A stretch of 64,000 nucleotides of DNA from Nitrincola iocasae. GTDB lineage: Bacteria > Pseudomonadota > Gammaproteobacteria > Pseudomonadales > Balneatricaceae. A program made the translations under genes and the position numbers. This document shows, one piece after another, positions 44,813 through 53,699 of the stretch; the first letter of the stretch is position 1, and each line of letters opens with the position of its first letter. The notes below the pieces were generated by a model, which was not told the origin of the DNA, searched no databases, and was given only the letters and a program-made list of their open reading frames with translations. The DNA is taken from assembly GCF_008727795.1 (NCBI RefSeq), contig NZ_CP044222.1, positions 3,720,001 through 3,784,000 of the forward strand. The letters run 5' to 3'.

Positions 44813-45022
44813 AACATGTATTACGCCATGCTAATAGGCTATCCACTTGACAAAGATCATGTTTCAAGCGAGATTCATACGTTAACCTACAGCCCGTTGT
44901 AACATCAGCCTCAGGCCGAAGACAGACAGACTACCCAGTAAAAAGGTCCGCTCTCAGGAAATCAGTGCGGTTGTATCATTTCAGCAAGGACAGCTTACCG
45001 GACCCTATTTGGGAGCAATACC
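44813..45022 (+). promoter_or_regulatory. Leader region upstream of the MSHA operon
   Basis: This 210-nt gap holds no gene. It contains a perfect -35-like TTGACA at 44847-44852, though no good -10 at standard spacing (GAGATT at 17 bases). It also contains a separated inverted pair GAAACATG (about 44811) and CATGTTTC (about 44859). It probably houses the promoter of the 14 kb MSHA operon. Confidence 0.3.
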
Positions 45023-45961
45023 TTGCTCAGTTGGCTAAACTCACTCAGGAATGTAAAGCAAACACCCGATCGTGCTGGCCTGTGCATCAGCCATGACTCT
45101 ATAAGTCTTGTGCAGGCCAATCCAGCCAGCCACACGGATGCTTTCAGTCTGACGCATTCCCTACAAGCCGCCACTAACTCTCCCGAACAGGCTCTGGAGC
45201 TCTTAAAGAACTGGGTCAGTGAACTGGGTTTACAACATGCCGGAGTCATACTGACACTGGAACAGGAAGCATTTGAACTGATCCAGATGGATAAACCCGA
45301 TGTGCCGGATGCCGACCTGAAAGCAGCCACCCATTGGAAGCTTCAGGAATACCTGGAATATCCGGTAACGGAAGCTATCAGTGATATTTTTGAAGTTCCC
45401 GAAGGTCGCCATGGCCACTCTAACCAACTCTTCGTTGCTGTCGCCCGGCGCAGCCTGTTAGAAAAGCGCATCAAACTCATCAGGGATGCCGGCCTCAAAC
45501 CCACCTATATTGATATTGCTCAGTTGGCAATGCGCAACCTCATTGAGGGGCGCTTACAAACCAGCGACACAGTCGGCATTGTTCACTTTCACCCCAATGA
45601 TAGCCGCCTGTATATCTGCCGCAACAGCCAGTTTTATATAACCCGGGTGATCAACCTGGGTCTGAACAGCCTGATAACTGATGATGAAATGCAGCAGTTA
45701 CAGCTGGTTGATCAGTTCTCACTCGAAGTACAACGGACTATGGACTACTACGATAGCCACTTTGGCCAGTCACCTGTGCGGCAATTACACTTTGTTGATC
45801 GCAGCGGTCAGCTCAACTGGCTACCGGACGCCGTAACCAACATGCTGGGTATCAAAGCATCGCGAGTCGATATGCCTCAGAATACCAACCAGCAAAATCT
45901 GGTTCAGCCTGACCAAGCACCCTTGGCCTGGGGCGGACTCATCGGGAGATTGAACCGATGA
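45023..45961 (+). CDS. mshI: MshI, PilM-like MSHA biogenesis protein
   Basis: This 312-residue protein starts at a TTG with a GGGAG ribosome site. It has an actin-like PilM/MshI fold: the early DRAGLCISHDSISLVQ and later VGIVHFHPNDSRLYI segments replace typical phosphate loops, and DYYDSHFGQSPVRQL is near the C-terminus. In MSHA and type IV pili this cytoplasmic protein links the assembly platform to the inner-membrane complex. Its stop overlaps the PilN-like gene by four bases. Confidence 0.82.
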   Translation: MLSWLNSLRNVKQTPDRAGLCISHDSISLVQANPASHTDAFSLTHSLQAATNSPEQALELLKNWVSELGLQHAGVILTLEQEAFELIQMDKPDVPDADLKAATHWKLQEYLEYPVTEAISDIFEVPEGRHGHSNQLFVAVARRSLLEKRIKLIRDAGLKPTYIDIAQLAMRNLIEGRLQTSDTVGIVHFHPNDSRLYICRNSQFYITRVINLGLNSLITDDEMQQLQLVDQFSLEVQRTMDYYDSHFGQSPVRQLHFVDRSGQLNWLPDAVTNMLGIKASRVDMPQNTNQQNLVQPDQAPLAWGGLIGRLNR

Positions 45962-46605
45962 GTCCGCGCCAGGAAGTCAACCTGTATCAGAGTGAGCTGC
46001 ATGAAAAACGTGAGCAACTGACAGCCAGTCAGATGGCAAGCCTTGTCGGTATTGCACTGCTATCGATGCTGCTTTACAGCGGCTGGACAGCCTACTCTCT
46101 TAACAGCCTGAAGACGCATAACCAGCAGTTGACATCACAACTGAATCAACAACGTCAGACAGTGACCGCACTGGCATCAATGACTCGCCCCGAAGCCGAC
46201 CCCAAATTGTTACAACACACGCGTCGGCTGGAAAACGAAATACGCCACTTGCGCGCTTTACGTGAAACGGCGTTGATACCACTGGATGCAATTGAACCAG
46301 AGCAGTACCTGCGCGGACTGGCCCGACAGAAACCCGATGGCCTCTGGATCACCGGCATTTACCTGGCAGAGCTGGGTCAGGATATCCTGTTGCAAGGACG
46401 GGTAATGAATGCTGAACTCCTGCCTGTTTATATTGATCTTCTCGGCATGGAACCGGCTTTTGCCGGTCTGGTATTTCACACCCTGGAGATCAACCAACCC
46501 ACCGATGTCCCCAGCGCGGGTGATGCTAACGCGCTCACCTTCACACTGATAGCGGGATGCAAAGCACAGAGCTGCTCCCTGGAAAGTACCGAGGCCACAC
46601 CATGA
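45958..46605 (+). CDS. PilN-like MSHA biogenesis protein (second mshI gene)
   Basis: This 215-residue inner-membrane protein has one N-terminal anchor (about 27-48) preceded by a short cytoplasmic tail with VNLYQSEL, the PilM-binding type motif, and a periplasmic PilN-like domain after a coiled coil. It forms the inner-membrane alignment complex with MshJ. In Vibrio annotation it is often merged with or numbered as MshI2. It overlaps mshI and mshJ. Confidence 0.8.
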   Translation: MSPRQEVNLYQSELHEKREQLTASQMASLVGIALLSMLLYSGWTAYSLNSLKTHNQQLTSQLNQQRQTVTALASMTRPEADPKLLQHTRRLENEIRHLRALRETALIPLDAIEPEQYLRGLARQKPDGLWITGIYLAELGQDILLQGRVMNAELLPVYIDLLGMEPAFAGLVFHTLEINQPTDVPSAGDANALTFTLIAGCKAQSCSLESTEATP

Positions 46606-47306
46606 AAATCTGGGCAGGTTTTTCCCGACAGATCGAAAAGCGCTCGCTACGTGAACGCGGTATTATTCTGGTTGTAGCAATCCTGATCGTGTTGCTGCTG
46701 ACGGATACCTTGCTTACCGACCCGGACCGCCGCCAAATTCAGCAGCAAGCACAGCAGCTTAGTCGCCAACAATCCGAACTGGCTACACTAAAGGTACAGG
46801 AAGCTGAATTACTTCAGAGCCTGTCGGCTGATCCCAACATTGCACTGCGTGAGCGAGCTACACACCTGGAGGCGGAAGTGCTGCATGCACGTGAAGCCCT
46901 TGACCAGGAGTTTGCCCGTTTCATTTCACCCGACCAAATGAACAGTGCACTCAGGGCGCTTGTTGGCGTTACCGAAGGCGTTAGCCTGCTCTCACTAAGG
47001 AGCCTTCCCACTGAAATCGTTTTTTCAGCACCTGAAACAGATCCTGACGGTACTGCAGAAGCCGATACAGATACAGAGCAAACCAGTATGCCGGCAGAGG
47101 TTGCCTCCGGCGTTTATCGGCGGGGTGTGGAACTGGAACTGACCGGCAACTACCATGGTTTAGTGCGCTACCTAGATATGCTCAGCGAACTGCCCTGGGT
47201 CATTAGCTGGGAACAGGTGCAAGTTCTCAGTGACAACTATCCAGACACACTGTTTCGCCTGCGGCTTTATACGCTGACTCTGGATGAGGGCTGGCTACGT
47301 GTGTAA
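46602..47306 (+). CDS. mshJ: MshJ, PilO-like MSHA biogenesis protein
   Basis: Taken from the ATG at 46602 (MKIWAGFSRQIEKRSL), which overlaps the upstream stop, this gives 234 residues. One membrane span (about 21-37) is followed by a coiled coil (QQQAQQLSRQQSELATLKVQ) and a periplasmic ferredoxin-like domain, the PilO/MshJ layout. It partners the PilN-like protein in the inner-membrane complex. The 3' end overlaps mshK. Confidence 0.82.
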   Translation: MKIWAGFSRQIEKRSLRERGIILVVAILIVLLLTDTLLTDPDRRQIQQQAQQLSRQQSELATLKVQEAELLQSLSADPNIALRERATHLEAEVLHAREALDQEFARFISPDQMNSALRALVGVTEGVSLLSLRSLPTEIVFSAPETDPDGTAEADTDTEQTSMPAEVASGVYRRGVELELTGNYHGLVRYLDMLSELPWVISWEQVQVLSDNYPDTLFRLRLYTLTLDEGWLRV

Positions 47307-47676
47307 ACAAGCATTTTCCACTTATTTATTCGGGTTGTGTGTCTTTCTCGGCACGCCGTTGGCTGCACAGGACCGTGATTTAAATTTTGCTGACCCTTTG
47401 CGGCCATTCAGCCATGCACAAACCTTAACACCCGAACAAGAGGCCCAGGCACGCCTGCACTTGCAAGCCATCCTGACCGGTAATCGCGGGGCTTACGCTG
47501 TCATCAACAACCAGCCTGTTTCCGCAGGCGATGAAGTGGATGGTTACACCATATTACAAATTAGTGATGGTACCGTACTACTGGGCAAGGACAATGGTCA
47601 AAGGCTGGTGATGCAGCCACACACGCTGACATTTAACCCTGCCTCCGATATTGAACCCAGCCGGAGCGAACCATGA
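47284..47676 (+). CDS. mshK: MshK, PilP-like periplasmic MSHA protein
   Basis: This is 130 residues from the ATG at 47284; a GTG at 47299 is an alternative start. A signal peptide (to LAAQ, about residue 29) precedes a DPLRPF motif and a small beta domain containing AVINNQPVSAGDEVDGYTIL, a GspC/PilP-type homology region. PilP-like proteins normally contact the secretin; here the mshL secretin is absent from the next position, and mshE follows directly with a four-base overlap. Confidence 0.72.
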   Translation: MRAGYVCKQAFSTYLFGLCVFLGTPLAAQDRDLNFADPLRPFSHAQTLTPEQEAQARLHLQAILTGNRGAYAVINNQPVSAGDEVDGYTILQISDGTVLLGKDNGQRLVMQPHTLTFNPASDIEPSRSEP

Positions 47677-49433
47677 CGGATCAGACCCATACCGGCACAC
47701 AACCCGCTGCACCACGCCGCCAGAAAATCCGTTTGGGTGATCTGCTGGTAGAAAAGAAAGTCATCACTCCGGCACAACTGGATAAGGCCCTGGCAGAGCA
47801 GAAAAAAACCGGCACTCGGCTAGGGCGAATGCTGATCACTTTGGGCTTTATCAATGAACAGGGATTGATGGATTTTCTGGCAGAACAGCTAAAAATCCCC
47901 TATGTCGATCTGCGCCATTTTCAGCTACGTCCCGCTACGGTCAAACTGTTGCCGGAAACCCTGGCACGACGTTTTCGCGCCATAGTGCTGGAAGAAAAGC
48001 CCGATGGTCTGCTGGTAGGTCTGTCTGATCCGACCGACATTTTCATTCAGGACGAGATCAGTCGACTGCTGAAACGCCCGGTGTCTACGGCGATTGTCCG
48101 GGAAACAGATGTACTGAACGCCTTCGACTCCATGTATCGACGCACCGATGAAATCAGCTCTATTGCTGAAGAACTGGGTGAGGAACTGGCCGAAAGTGAT
48201 TTTGACCTGGCACAACTGGCGCGCGGGGCCGATATTACTGATGCGCCCGTCGTGCGTCTGCTACAGTCATTGTTTGAAGATGCCATTCAGGTCAAAGCGT
48301 CAGATATCCATATTGAACCGGATGAAAACGTTCTACGCCTGCGCCAGCGTATCGATGGTGTGCTTCAAGAGCAGATCATGAAGGAGAAGCGTATCGCACC
48401 GGCGCTGGTTTCCCGTCTGAAGCTGATGGGCGGCCTGAATATCTCGGAAAAACGCATGCCCCAGGATGGACGCTTCAATATCCGTGTCAAAGACCGCGCC
48501 ATCGATGTGCGCTTGTCCACCATGCCGACGATTTACGGCGAATCCGTGGTGATGCGTTTACTGGATCAGTCTCAGGGCGTGGTCAATCTGGATCACACCG
48601 GCATGCCTGCCGAGTTAGTGACCCGCTTCAAACGCGTTATCCACAAACCGCATGGCATGGTACTGGTCACCGGACCGACCGGTAGTGGTAAAACCACCAC
48701 CCTGTATGCCGCGCTTGCCGAGCTTAACCGCGCTGAGCGCAAAATCATTACCATTGAAGACCCTGTTGAATACCGTATGCAGCGGATCAATCAGGTACAG
48801 GTTAATTTCAAAATAGGTCTGACCTTTGCCGGGGTATTGCGCACCGCCTTGCGCCAGGACCCGGATGTGATTCTGATCGGGGAGATGCGCGATCAGGAAA
48901 CCGCTGAAATCGGGTTGCGTGCTGCCATGACCGGTCACCTTGTGCTGTCGACCCTGCACACCAATGATGCCGTCAGTACCGCCAACCGCCTGATTGATAT
49001 GGGGGCAGCGGGTTATCTGGTCGCTACGTCCTTACAGGCGGTACTGGCACAGCGACTGATTCGTAAAGTCTGCGACAATTGTTCACAGCCTTATGAGCCC
49101 GATGCCAATGAACAAGCCTGGCTGAAGAGTAATCCCCAGTTGAAGTTCAAAGGCAGTGGCTACATCAAGGGCAAAGGCTGCATGCAGTGTAACAATACTG
49201 GTTACAAGGGCCGAGTGGGTATTTTCGAGTTTCTGGAAATTGACACACAACTGGCCGACGCCTTGCGCCGCAGTGACACCAGTGAATTTCACCATCTGGC
49301 ACATTCACGTCCAGATTTCAAAACACTGGGTCAGAGTGCTCTGGATTTGGCTGCTGAAGGGGTCAGTACGCTGGAAGAAGTGATACGTGTAGCTGGCGAG
49401 TCAGTCATGCTGGAACCCGGGGGTGGAGAATAA
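47673..49433 (+). CDS. mshE: MshE, MSHA pilus extension ATPase with cyclic-di-GMP site
   Basis: This 586-residue GspE/PilB ATPase begins with two tandem 24-residue MshEN motifs separated by five residues: R20-Q43 (RLGDLLVEKKVI...) and R49-Q72 (RLGRMLITLGFI...). The second fits the RLGxxLVxxGxI pattern exactly; in the first, the conserved glycine at position 10 is lysine. Vibrio MshE binds cyclic-di-GMP there. The ATPase domain has Walker A GPTGSGKTT (about 333), Walker B ILIGEMRD and a four-cysteine zinc motif (CDNC...CMQC). It drives pilus extension. Confidence 0.94.
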   Translation: MTDQTHTGTQPAAPRRQKIRLGDLLVEKKVITPAQLDKALAEQKKTGTRLGRMLITLGFINEQGLMDFLAEQLKIPYVDLRHFQLRPATVKLLPETLARRFRAIVLEEKPDGLLVGLSDPTDIFIQDEISRLLKRPVSTAIVRETDVLNAFDSMYRRTDEISSIAEELGEELAESDFDLAQLARGADITDAPVVRLLQSLFEDAIQVKASDIHIEPDENVLRLRQRIDGVLQEQIMKEKRIAPALVSRLKLMGGLNISEKRMPQDGRFNIRVKDRAIDVRLSTMPTIYGESVVMRLLDQSQGVVNLDHTGMPAELVTRFKRVIHKPHGMVLVTGPTGSGKTTTLYAALAELNRAERKIITIEDPVEYRMQRINQVQVNFKIGLTFAGVLRTALRQDPDVILIGEMRDQETAEIGLRAAMTGHLVLSTLHTNDAVSTANRLIDMGAAGYLVATSLQAVLAQRLIRKVCDNCSQPYEPDANEQAWLKSNPQLKFKGSGYIKGKGCMQCNNTGYKGRVGIFEFLEIDTQLADALRRSDTSEFHHLAHSRPDFKTLGQSALDLAAEGVSTLEEVIRVAGESVMLEPGGGE

Positions 49434-49436
49434 ACC

Positions 49437-50666
49437 ATGGCTGTTTTCCAGTATCGTGCCAGGCGTGGCCAGGACCGGGTGACCGAAGGTCGGCTCACTG
49501 CCGATACGGCTGAAGCCGCTGCCAGTCAGTTACTGACTAGTGGCCTGATTCCGCTGGATATACGCCTGGCAACAACAGACTCAAGCGAATCCCTCAGTGA
49601 TCAGTTGAACAAGCTGATGCCACCACGCAAGATCACACTGGATGAACTGATACTGTTCAGCCGCCAGATGTATAGCATCACCAAGGCCGGTGTGCCATTG
49701 ATTCAGGGCCTAAGTCGCCTGTCTGAGTCCATGTCCAACCCACGGCTGGGCGAAATTCTGCGTGAAATCAGCCGCGACCTTGAAGGTGGTCGCGATGTAG
49801 CTGGCAGTTTTGGACGACACCGCAAAGTGTTCGGCACCTTGTATATCAGTTTGCTACAGGTAGGCGAAATGACCGGTCAGATGGACCGGGTGTTCCTGAC
49901 TATGCATGACTACCTGTCGCGCGATAGAGACACAGCTAACAAGATCAAGTCTGCTACCCGTTACCCCATGTTTGTGATCATCGCCATCGCCATCGCCATC
50001 GGCGTCCTCACCACAGTAGTTATCCCGGCATTTGCGCAGGTATTTGACAGTGTCAAAATGGACTTGCCTCTCCCGACTATCATCATTCTTGCCGTATCAG
50101 GCTTTGCCACAAAATGGTGGCTGCAGATCCTGATGGCTATAGGCCTTGGTATTGTCGCCTTCCGCTACTGGAGTAACACAGAGCGTGGACGCTACCTGTG
50201 GGACAGAACCAAACTACAGTTTCCTAAAGTGGGCAATATTCTCCTGCGCGCCACCATTGCACGCTTTGTGCGGGCCTTTGGTGTAGCCTTGCAATCCGGG
50301 GTGCCGATTACTCAGGCACTGGCAGGTGTCGCTGCCACCACCGGCAATACTTATATCACCGAAAAAATTCTGTCGATGCAAAGTGGTATTGAGCGTGGCG
50401 ATTCCATTTTACGCACAGCGGCATCCGCACAAATTTTTACACCGGTCGTATTGCAGATGGTGGCTGTCGGTGAAGAAACCGGACAACTCGATGCGATGAT
50501 GCTGGAAGTGGCCGATTTTTATGATCGTGAGGTGGCGTATGACATTGATAATCTATCCAGCATTATCGAGCCCATTCTTACAGTCGCTGTCGGCATTATT
50601 GTATTGATACTGGCACTGGGGATCTTTCTGCCGATGTGGGATCTGACTCAGTTGGCCGGACGCTGA
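49437..50666 (+). CDS. mshG: MshG, GspF/PilC-like platform protein
   Basis: This 409-residue inner-membrane platform protein has two repeated T2SSF helical domains and three main membrane spans (about 170-195, 220-245, 378-400); FSRQMYSITKAGVPLIQGL and ARFVRAFGVALQSGVPI are the repeat hallmarks. It couples MshE movement to pilin insertion. It follows mshE after three bases. Confidence 0.92.
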   Translation: MAVFQYRARRGQDRVTEGRLTADTAEAAASQLLTSGLIPLDIRLATTDSSESLSDQLNKLMPPRKITLDELILFSRQMYSITKAGVPLIQGLSRLSESMSNPRLGEILREISRDLEGGRDVAGSFGRHRKVFGTLYISLLQVGEMTGQMDRVFLTMHDYLSRDRDTANKIKSATRYPMFVIIAIAIAIGVLTTVVIPAFAQVFDSVKMDLPLPTIIILAVSGFATKWWLQILMAIGLGIVAFRYWSNTERGRYLWDRTKLQFPKVGNILLRATIARFVRAFGVALQSGVPITQALAGVAATTGNTYITEKILSMQSGIERGDSILRTAASAQIFTPVVLQMVAVGEETGQLDAMMLEVADFYDREVAYDIDNLSSIIEPILTVAVGIIVLILALGIFLPMWDLTQLAGR

Positions 50667-50669
50667 AAC

Positions 50670-51140
50670 ATGCGGCAGGAAAACCGTTATAGCAACGGCA
50701 TCCGCTTGCTGGAGCTGGTTATTATAGTGATTCTGATAGGCATCCTGGCGACACTGGGAATCCACCGAATCAGCGCCATGCAAACAGAGGCACGTCAATT
50801 GTTAGTAGAAAATTTTGCTCAATCGTTGCAACTGGCCGGAACAATGACCTATATGCAGACGAGTGCTGTTGGCGAATTAGGGAATCCGGATTATCAATTG
50901 GTCAGCCAGGGGCTGGGTCAGGGAGATAGTATCCAGGTGAGCTATGGCTACCCTGCAATTGAAAATACCGACAATCTGATGCGCTTGTTTGATCAGCTGT
51001 CAGGGCGTTGGCATTTCTCAACTAATGGAGAGTGGCTAAATGCACGGGTGGATAATCTTTCCGACTGTGCCGTAGCCTATCGACCACCGCATCAACCTAC
51101 AGAACAACCACAAGTTGTTAAACAAATACAGGGGTGCTGA
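50670..51140 (+). CDS. mshF: MshF, minor pilin-like MSHA protein
   Basis: This 156-residue protein has one hydrophobic N-terminal span (LLELVIIVILIGILATLGI) similar to a pilin helix but without the canonical GFTLIE cleavage site; the leader reads NGIRLLELV. A long soluble part follows. This matches MshF, which sits between mshG and the pilins in Vibrio. The role in assembly is unclear. Confidence 0.7.
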   Translation: MRQENRYSNGIRLLELVIIVILIGILATLGIHRISAMQTEARQLLVENFAQSLQLAGTMTYMQTSAVGELGNPDYQLVSQGLGQGDSIQVSYGYPAIENTDNLMRLFDQLSGRWHFSTNGEWLNARVDNLSDCAVAYRPPHQPTEQPQVVKQIQGC

Positions 51141-51225
51141 TAATTTTGAAATATATGATGTACGACATGCAAATTCATTCATTTGATGCTGTAAACTAAT
51201 CGAAAATCGCTCAAGGAGTCATGGG

Positions 51226-51738
51226 ATGAACCCAGTACCAGCAACAAAAAATCAAACAGGCTTTACTTTGATCGAGCTGGTCATAGTAATCCTGATTCTG
51301 GGGATACTGTCAGCATTTGCCATTCCCAAATTCATTTCATTACAGCGCGAAGCACGCGTTGCTGTGATTGACGGCACGACCAGTGCACTGCGCTCAGGTG
51401 CCAACATCGTCTTTGCCAAGTCGGCGGCTGGCGGCACGCATACCGCTGCAGCCGGATGTGTGGGCCTGGAGTCCGGCGATACGGCCAATACAACAGCCGG
51501 GTGCACCGGCGATGATATTATCCTGACCCGCTGGGGCTACCCACGTGCACAGGATTCAGAAATCACACCGTTATTTGACGACTTTTCTCCGCGTTTTTCC
51601 TTTAGTGGAGGCGGCACAGGTCCAGGCGCAACGGTACAAATTCAGTTGGATGGCATACCCAACTGCCGGATTGAATACAGCGCCCCGGATACGGCCGGTG
51701 GTCGGCCCGATATCAGTAAAAACACTGACGATTGTTAA
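51226..51738 (+). CDS. mshB: MSHA-family prepilin, MshB/MshA-like
   Basis: This 170-residue prepilin has the leader MNPVPATKNQTG and the cleavage/N-terminal helix GFTLIELVIVILILGIL; Glu at position +5 is kept. The C-terminal part has paired cysteines, some possibly forming a disulphide. It is longer than the two following pilins and alanine/glycine-rich. A preceding 85-nt gap may hold a separate promoter. MshB or MshA cannot be told apart by eye; position favours MshB. Confidence 0.7.
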   Translation: MNPVPATKNQTGFTLIELVIVILILGILSAFAIPKFISLQREARVAVIDGTTSALRSGANIVFAKSAAGGTHTAAAGCVGLESGDTANTTAGCTGDDIILTRWGYPRAQDSEITPLFDDFSPRFSFSGGGTGPGATVQIQLDGIPNCRIEYSAPDTAGGRPDISKNTDDC

Positions 51739-51782
51739 TTTACTTCAAACTTACCAAGCACGTCCCTTACAGGAGCTATACC

Positions 51783-52175
51783 ATGAAAGCACAATCCGGT
51801 TTTACCCTTGTTGAACTGATCATTGTCATCGTGATCCTCGGCATCCTCAGTGCTGTCGCGCTACCACGGTTTATTGATTTCTCCGGCGATGCCGAAGAGG
51901 CCGCTTTATCCGCCAATGCAGCGGCGATCTCTTCAGCCATGTCAATCAACTATGCAGCTTGTACTCTAGATAAAACTGAGTGTGAAGATGTAGCTGACTG
52001 TACTCTTGCTGAAGTAAACAATGTACTGACGCAAGACCTGGATACCACAAAATATACTGGCGCCCTTAAAACCGGAGAAACAGCACCCGCGGCAAACGGT
52101 GACTCAGCTATTTGTACACTCAGTGCCACTGGTGTTACGGAAACTGCTGAGTTCACAGTGATACGCTGGCAGTAA
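51783..52175 (+). CDS. mshA: MshA-like major pilin, first copy
   Basis: The ATG at 51783 with a GGAG ribosome site gives 130 residues beginning MKAQSGFTLVELIIVIVILG. The prepilin peptidase site is SGFTLVE. The body shares AAAISSAMSINYAACTLD with the next gene, marking the two as recent paralogues. Four or more cysteines suggest a stabilising disulphide. This is a likely major MSHA pilin. Confidence 0.8.
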   Translation: MKAQSGFTLVELIIVIVILGILSAVALPRFIDFSGDAEEAALSANAAAISSAMSINYAACTLDKTECEDVADCTLAEVNNVLTQDLDTTKYTGALKTGETAPAANGDSAICTLSATGVTETAEFTVIRWQ

Positions 52176-52209
52176 AACTTAAATTGACCCATCCCATGGA
52201 ATCTATGTT

Positions 52210-52659
52210 ATGGAAAAACAACAGGGATTTACACTGATAGAGTTAATTATTGTGATCGTCATACTGGGTATACTCAGTGCGGTAGCTCTGCCTCGTTTTA
52301 TGGATTTTTCAACTGAAGCAGAGAACGCGGCAATCATGGAATCGGCAGCCAGCATCAGCTCGGCCATGTCCATCAATTATGCTGCCTGTGCTCTGGATCA
52401 GCATGATGCAACCTCGTCACGTTGCATTCGAGTTGATCCAGACACTTACCAGAACGCATGTACTCTGGTAACCGCCAATAGTGTGCTGAGCAACACACTT
52501 GAGCTGGCAGAAGGATATATGATTGGCATAGATTCATCGCTGAGTTTTCCGCAGAACCGTCCTAATGGGACGACACTCGGGTGCAGTATCATTCGACCAC
52601 ATAAACCGCCCTACGGTGTAGTTGCGCAGTATAATGTCATTATTGCAGGCAAGAACTAG
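52210..52659 (+). CDS. MshA-like pilin, second copy
   Basis: This 149-residue prepilin has the leader MEKQQGFTLIELIIVIVILG and the shared core AASISSAMSINYAACALD. It diverges strongly in the C-terminal half from the first copy (SSRCIRVDPDTYQN segment), which is where MshA surface variation is expected. The gap to the first copy is only 34 nt, indicating tandem duplication. Confidence 0.8.
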   Translation: MEKQQGFTLIELIIVIVILGILSAVALPRFMDFSTEAENAAIMESAASISSAMSINYAACALDQHDATSSRCIRVDPDTYQNACTLVTANSVLSNTLELAEGYMIGIDSSLSFPQNRPNGTTLGCSIIRPHKPPYGVVAQYNVIIAGKN

Positions 52660-52714
52660 TCACACAGGATCAACCAGAATTCGCTGAAGTCTGGCCTTAA
52701 AGGTAGTGCCTCAT

Positions 52715-53230
52715 ATGCAGTTACAATTTGATGACAGAATCGCAAAGGAAACAGGCTTTTTATGCTTGCTTCCATCTCTGCGAAAACGCAGTTGCCGAGG
52801 CTTTACTCTGGTCGAGCTGATTCTGGTGCTGGTACTGCTGGGGGTTTTATCCGCGGTTGTGCTGCCTCGCTTTACCAGCAATGGCTATGCTGAATACGGT
52901 TACATGGAAGAACTGGCTTCAGCTTTGCGTTTTGCCCAGCAAAGTGCGGTGGCCGCGAACACACCCATCACGCTGACGTTGACCAGCAACCATTATCGTA
53001 TCTGTCGTGATACGACCTGCCCATCCAGTGGCCCGTTTTTAAACAATCCAGGCAATAATCGCCCCTGGGATGGCAGCGCCTCTGGACGCGGCCTGGCACC
53101 TAGTGGCGTAACAGTGTCACCGGCCACGTCACTTACCTTTAACGGATTAGGCGTTCCTTCGCAGGGACTCAGCATTCAGATAGGGGATCGCAGTCTACAG
53201 CTTGAAGCGGAAACTGGCCATGTCCATTAG
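52715..53230 (+). CDS. mshC: MshC, GspH-like minor pilin
   Basis: The ATG at 52715 gives 171 residues; AGGT about 12 bases upstream supports it over a GTG at 52706. The leader is unusually long (about 29 residues) before the cleavage site RGFTLVELILVLVLLG. A GspH-type domain with RFAQQSAVAANTPITL and an RICRDTTC disulphide pair follows. Minor pilins of this type form the tip or initiate assembly. Confidence 0.72.
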   Translation: MQLQFDDRIAKETGFLCLLPSLRKRSCRGFTLVELILVLVLLGVLSAVVLPRFTSNGYAEYGYMEELASALRFAQQSAVAANTPITLTLTSNHYRICRDTTCPSSGPFLNNPGNNRPWDGSASGRGLAPSGVTVSPATSLTFNGLGVPSQGLSIQIGDRSLQLEAETGHVH

Positions 53231-53699
53231 ACAAGCGCAACGGGGCTTTACCCTGATTGAACTGATTATTACTATCGTCGTTCTCTCTGCCGGTTTGTCG
53301 GGCATGCTGCTGGTTTACACCAACACAGTATTGCGAAGTGCGGACCCACTGCTACAGCAGCAGGCACTCGCCATTGCAGAAGGCTATATGGAGGAAATAC
53401 AAGGAAAAATCTGCCAACCCGGCAGGCAATCTAGTGGCAACCCGCCACGTGGGGCCTGGCAGTTTGCAGATGACTTTAACAGCCTTGAGCAGCCCCCCAC
53501 CCAGATCGATGGCACGGCACTGAACCAACTGAGCGATTACCGTGTCAGGGTTAGTGTGACGGCAGCAGCGTTTGGCCCCGTCGGCCAGCAGATTAATGGT
53601 TGTAGTGCCAATGTGCTGGTCTCCAACCAACGCGTCAGCGATATTAATGTCAGCCTGACTAACTTTATGGCTCCCTGGCCGGATGAGGCTTTGCCATGA
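53220..53699 (+). CDS. mshD: MshD, minor prepilin
   Basis: The start at 53220 overlaps the mshC stop and gives 159 residues with leader MSIRQAQRG and GFTLIELIITIVVLSAG. The later segment YMEEIQGKICQP resembles PilV/GspI minor pilins. It precedes mshO with a four-base overlap (ATGA). Confidence 0.75.
   Translation: MSIRQAQRGFTLIELIITIVVLSAGLSGMLLVYTNTVLRSADPLLQQQALAIAEGYMEEIQGKICQPGRQSSGNPPRGAWQFADDFNSLEQPPTQIDGTALNQLSDYRVRVSVTAAAFGPVGQQINGCSANVLVSNQRVSDINVSLTNFMAPWPDEALP

Noticed and set aside
44811..44866. Terminator after prmB from the GAAACATG/CATGTTTC pair
   Set aside because: The arms are about 38 bases apart with no T tract, so a rho-independent terminator is not supported.
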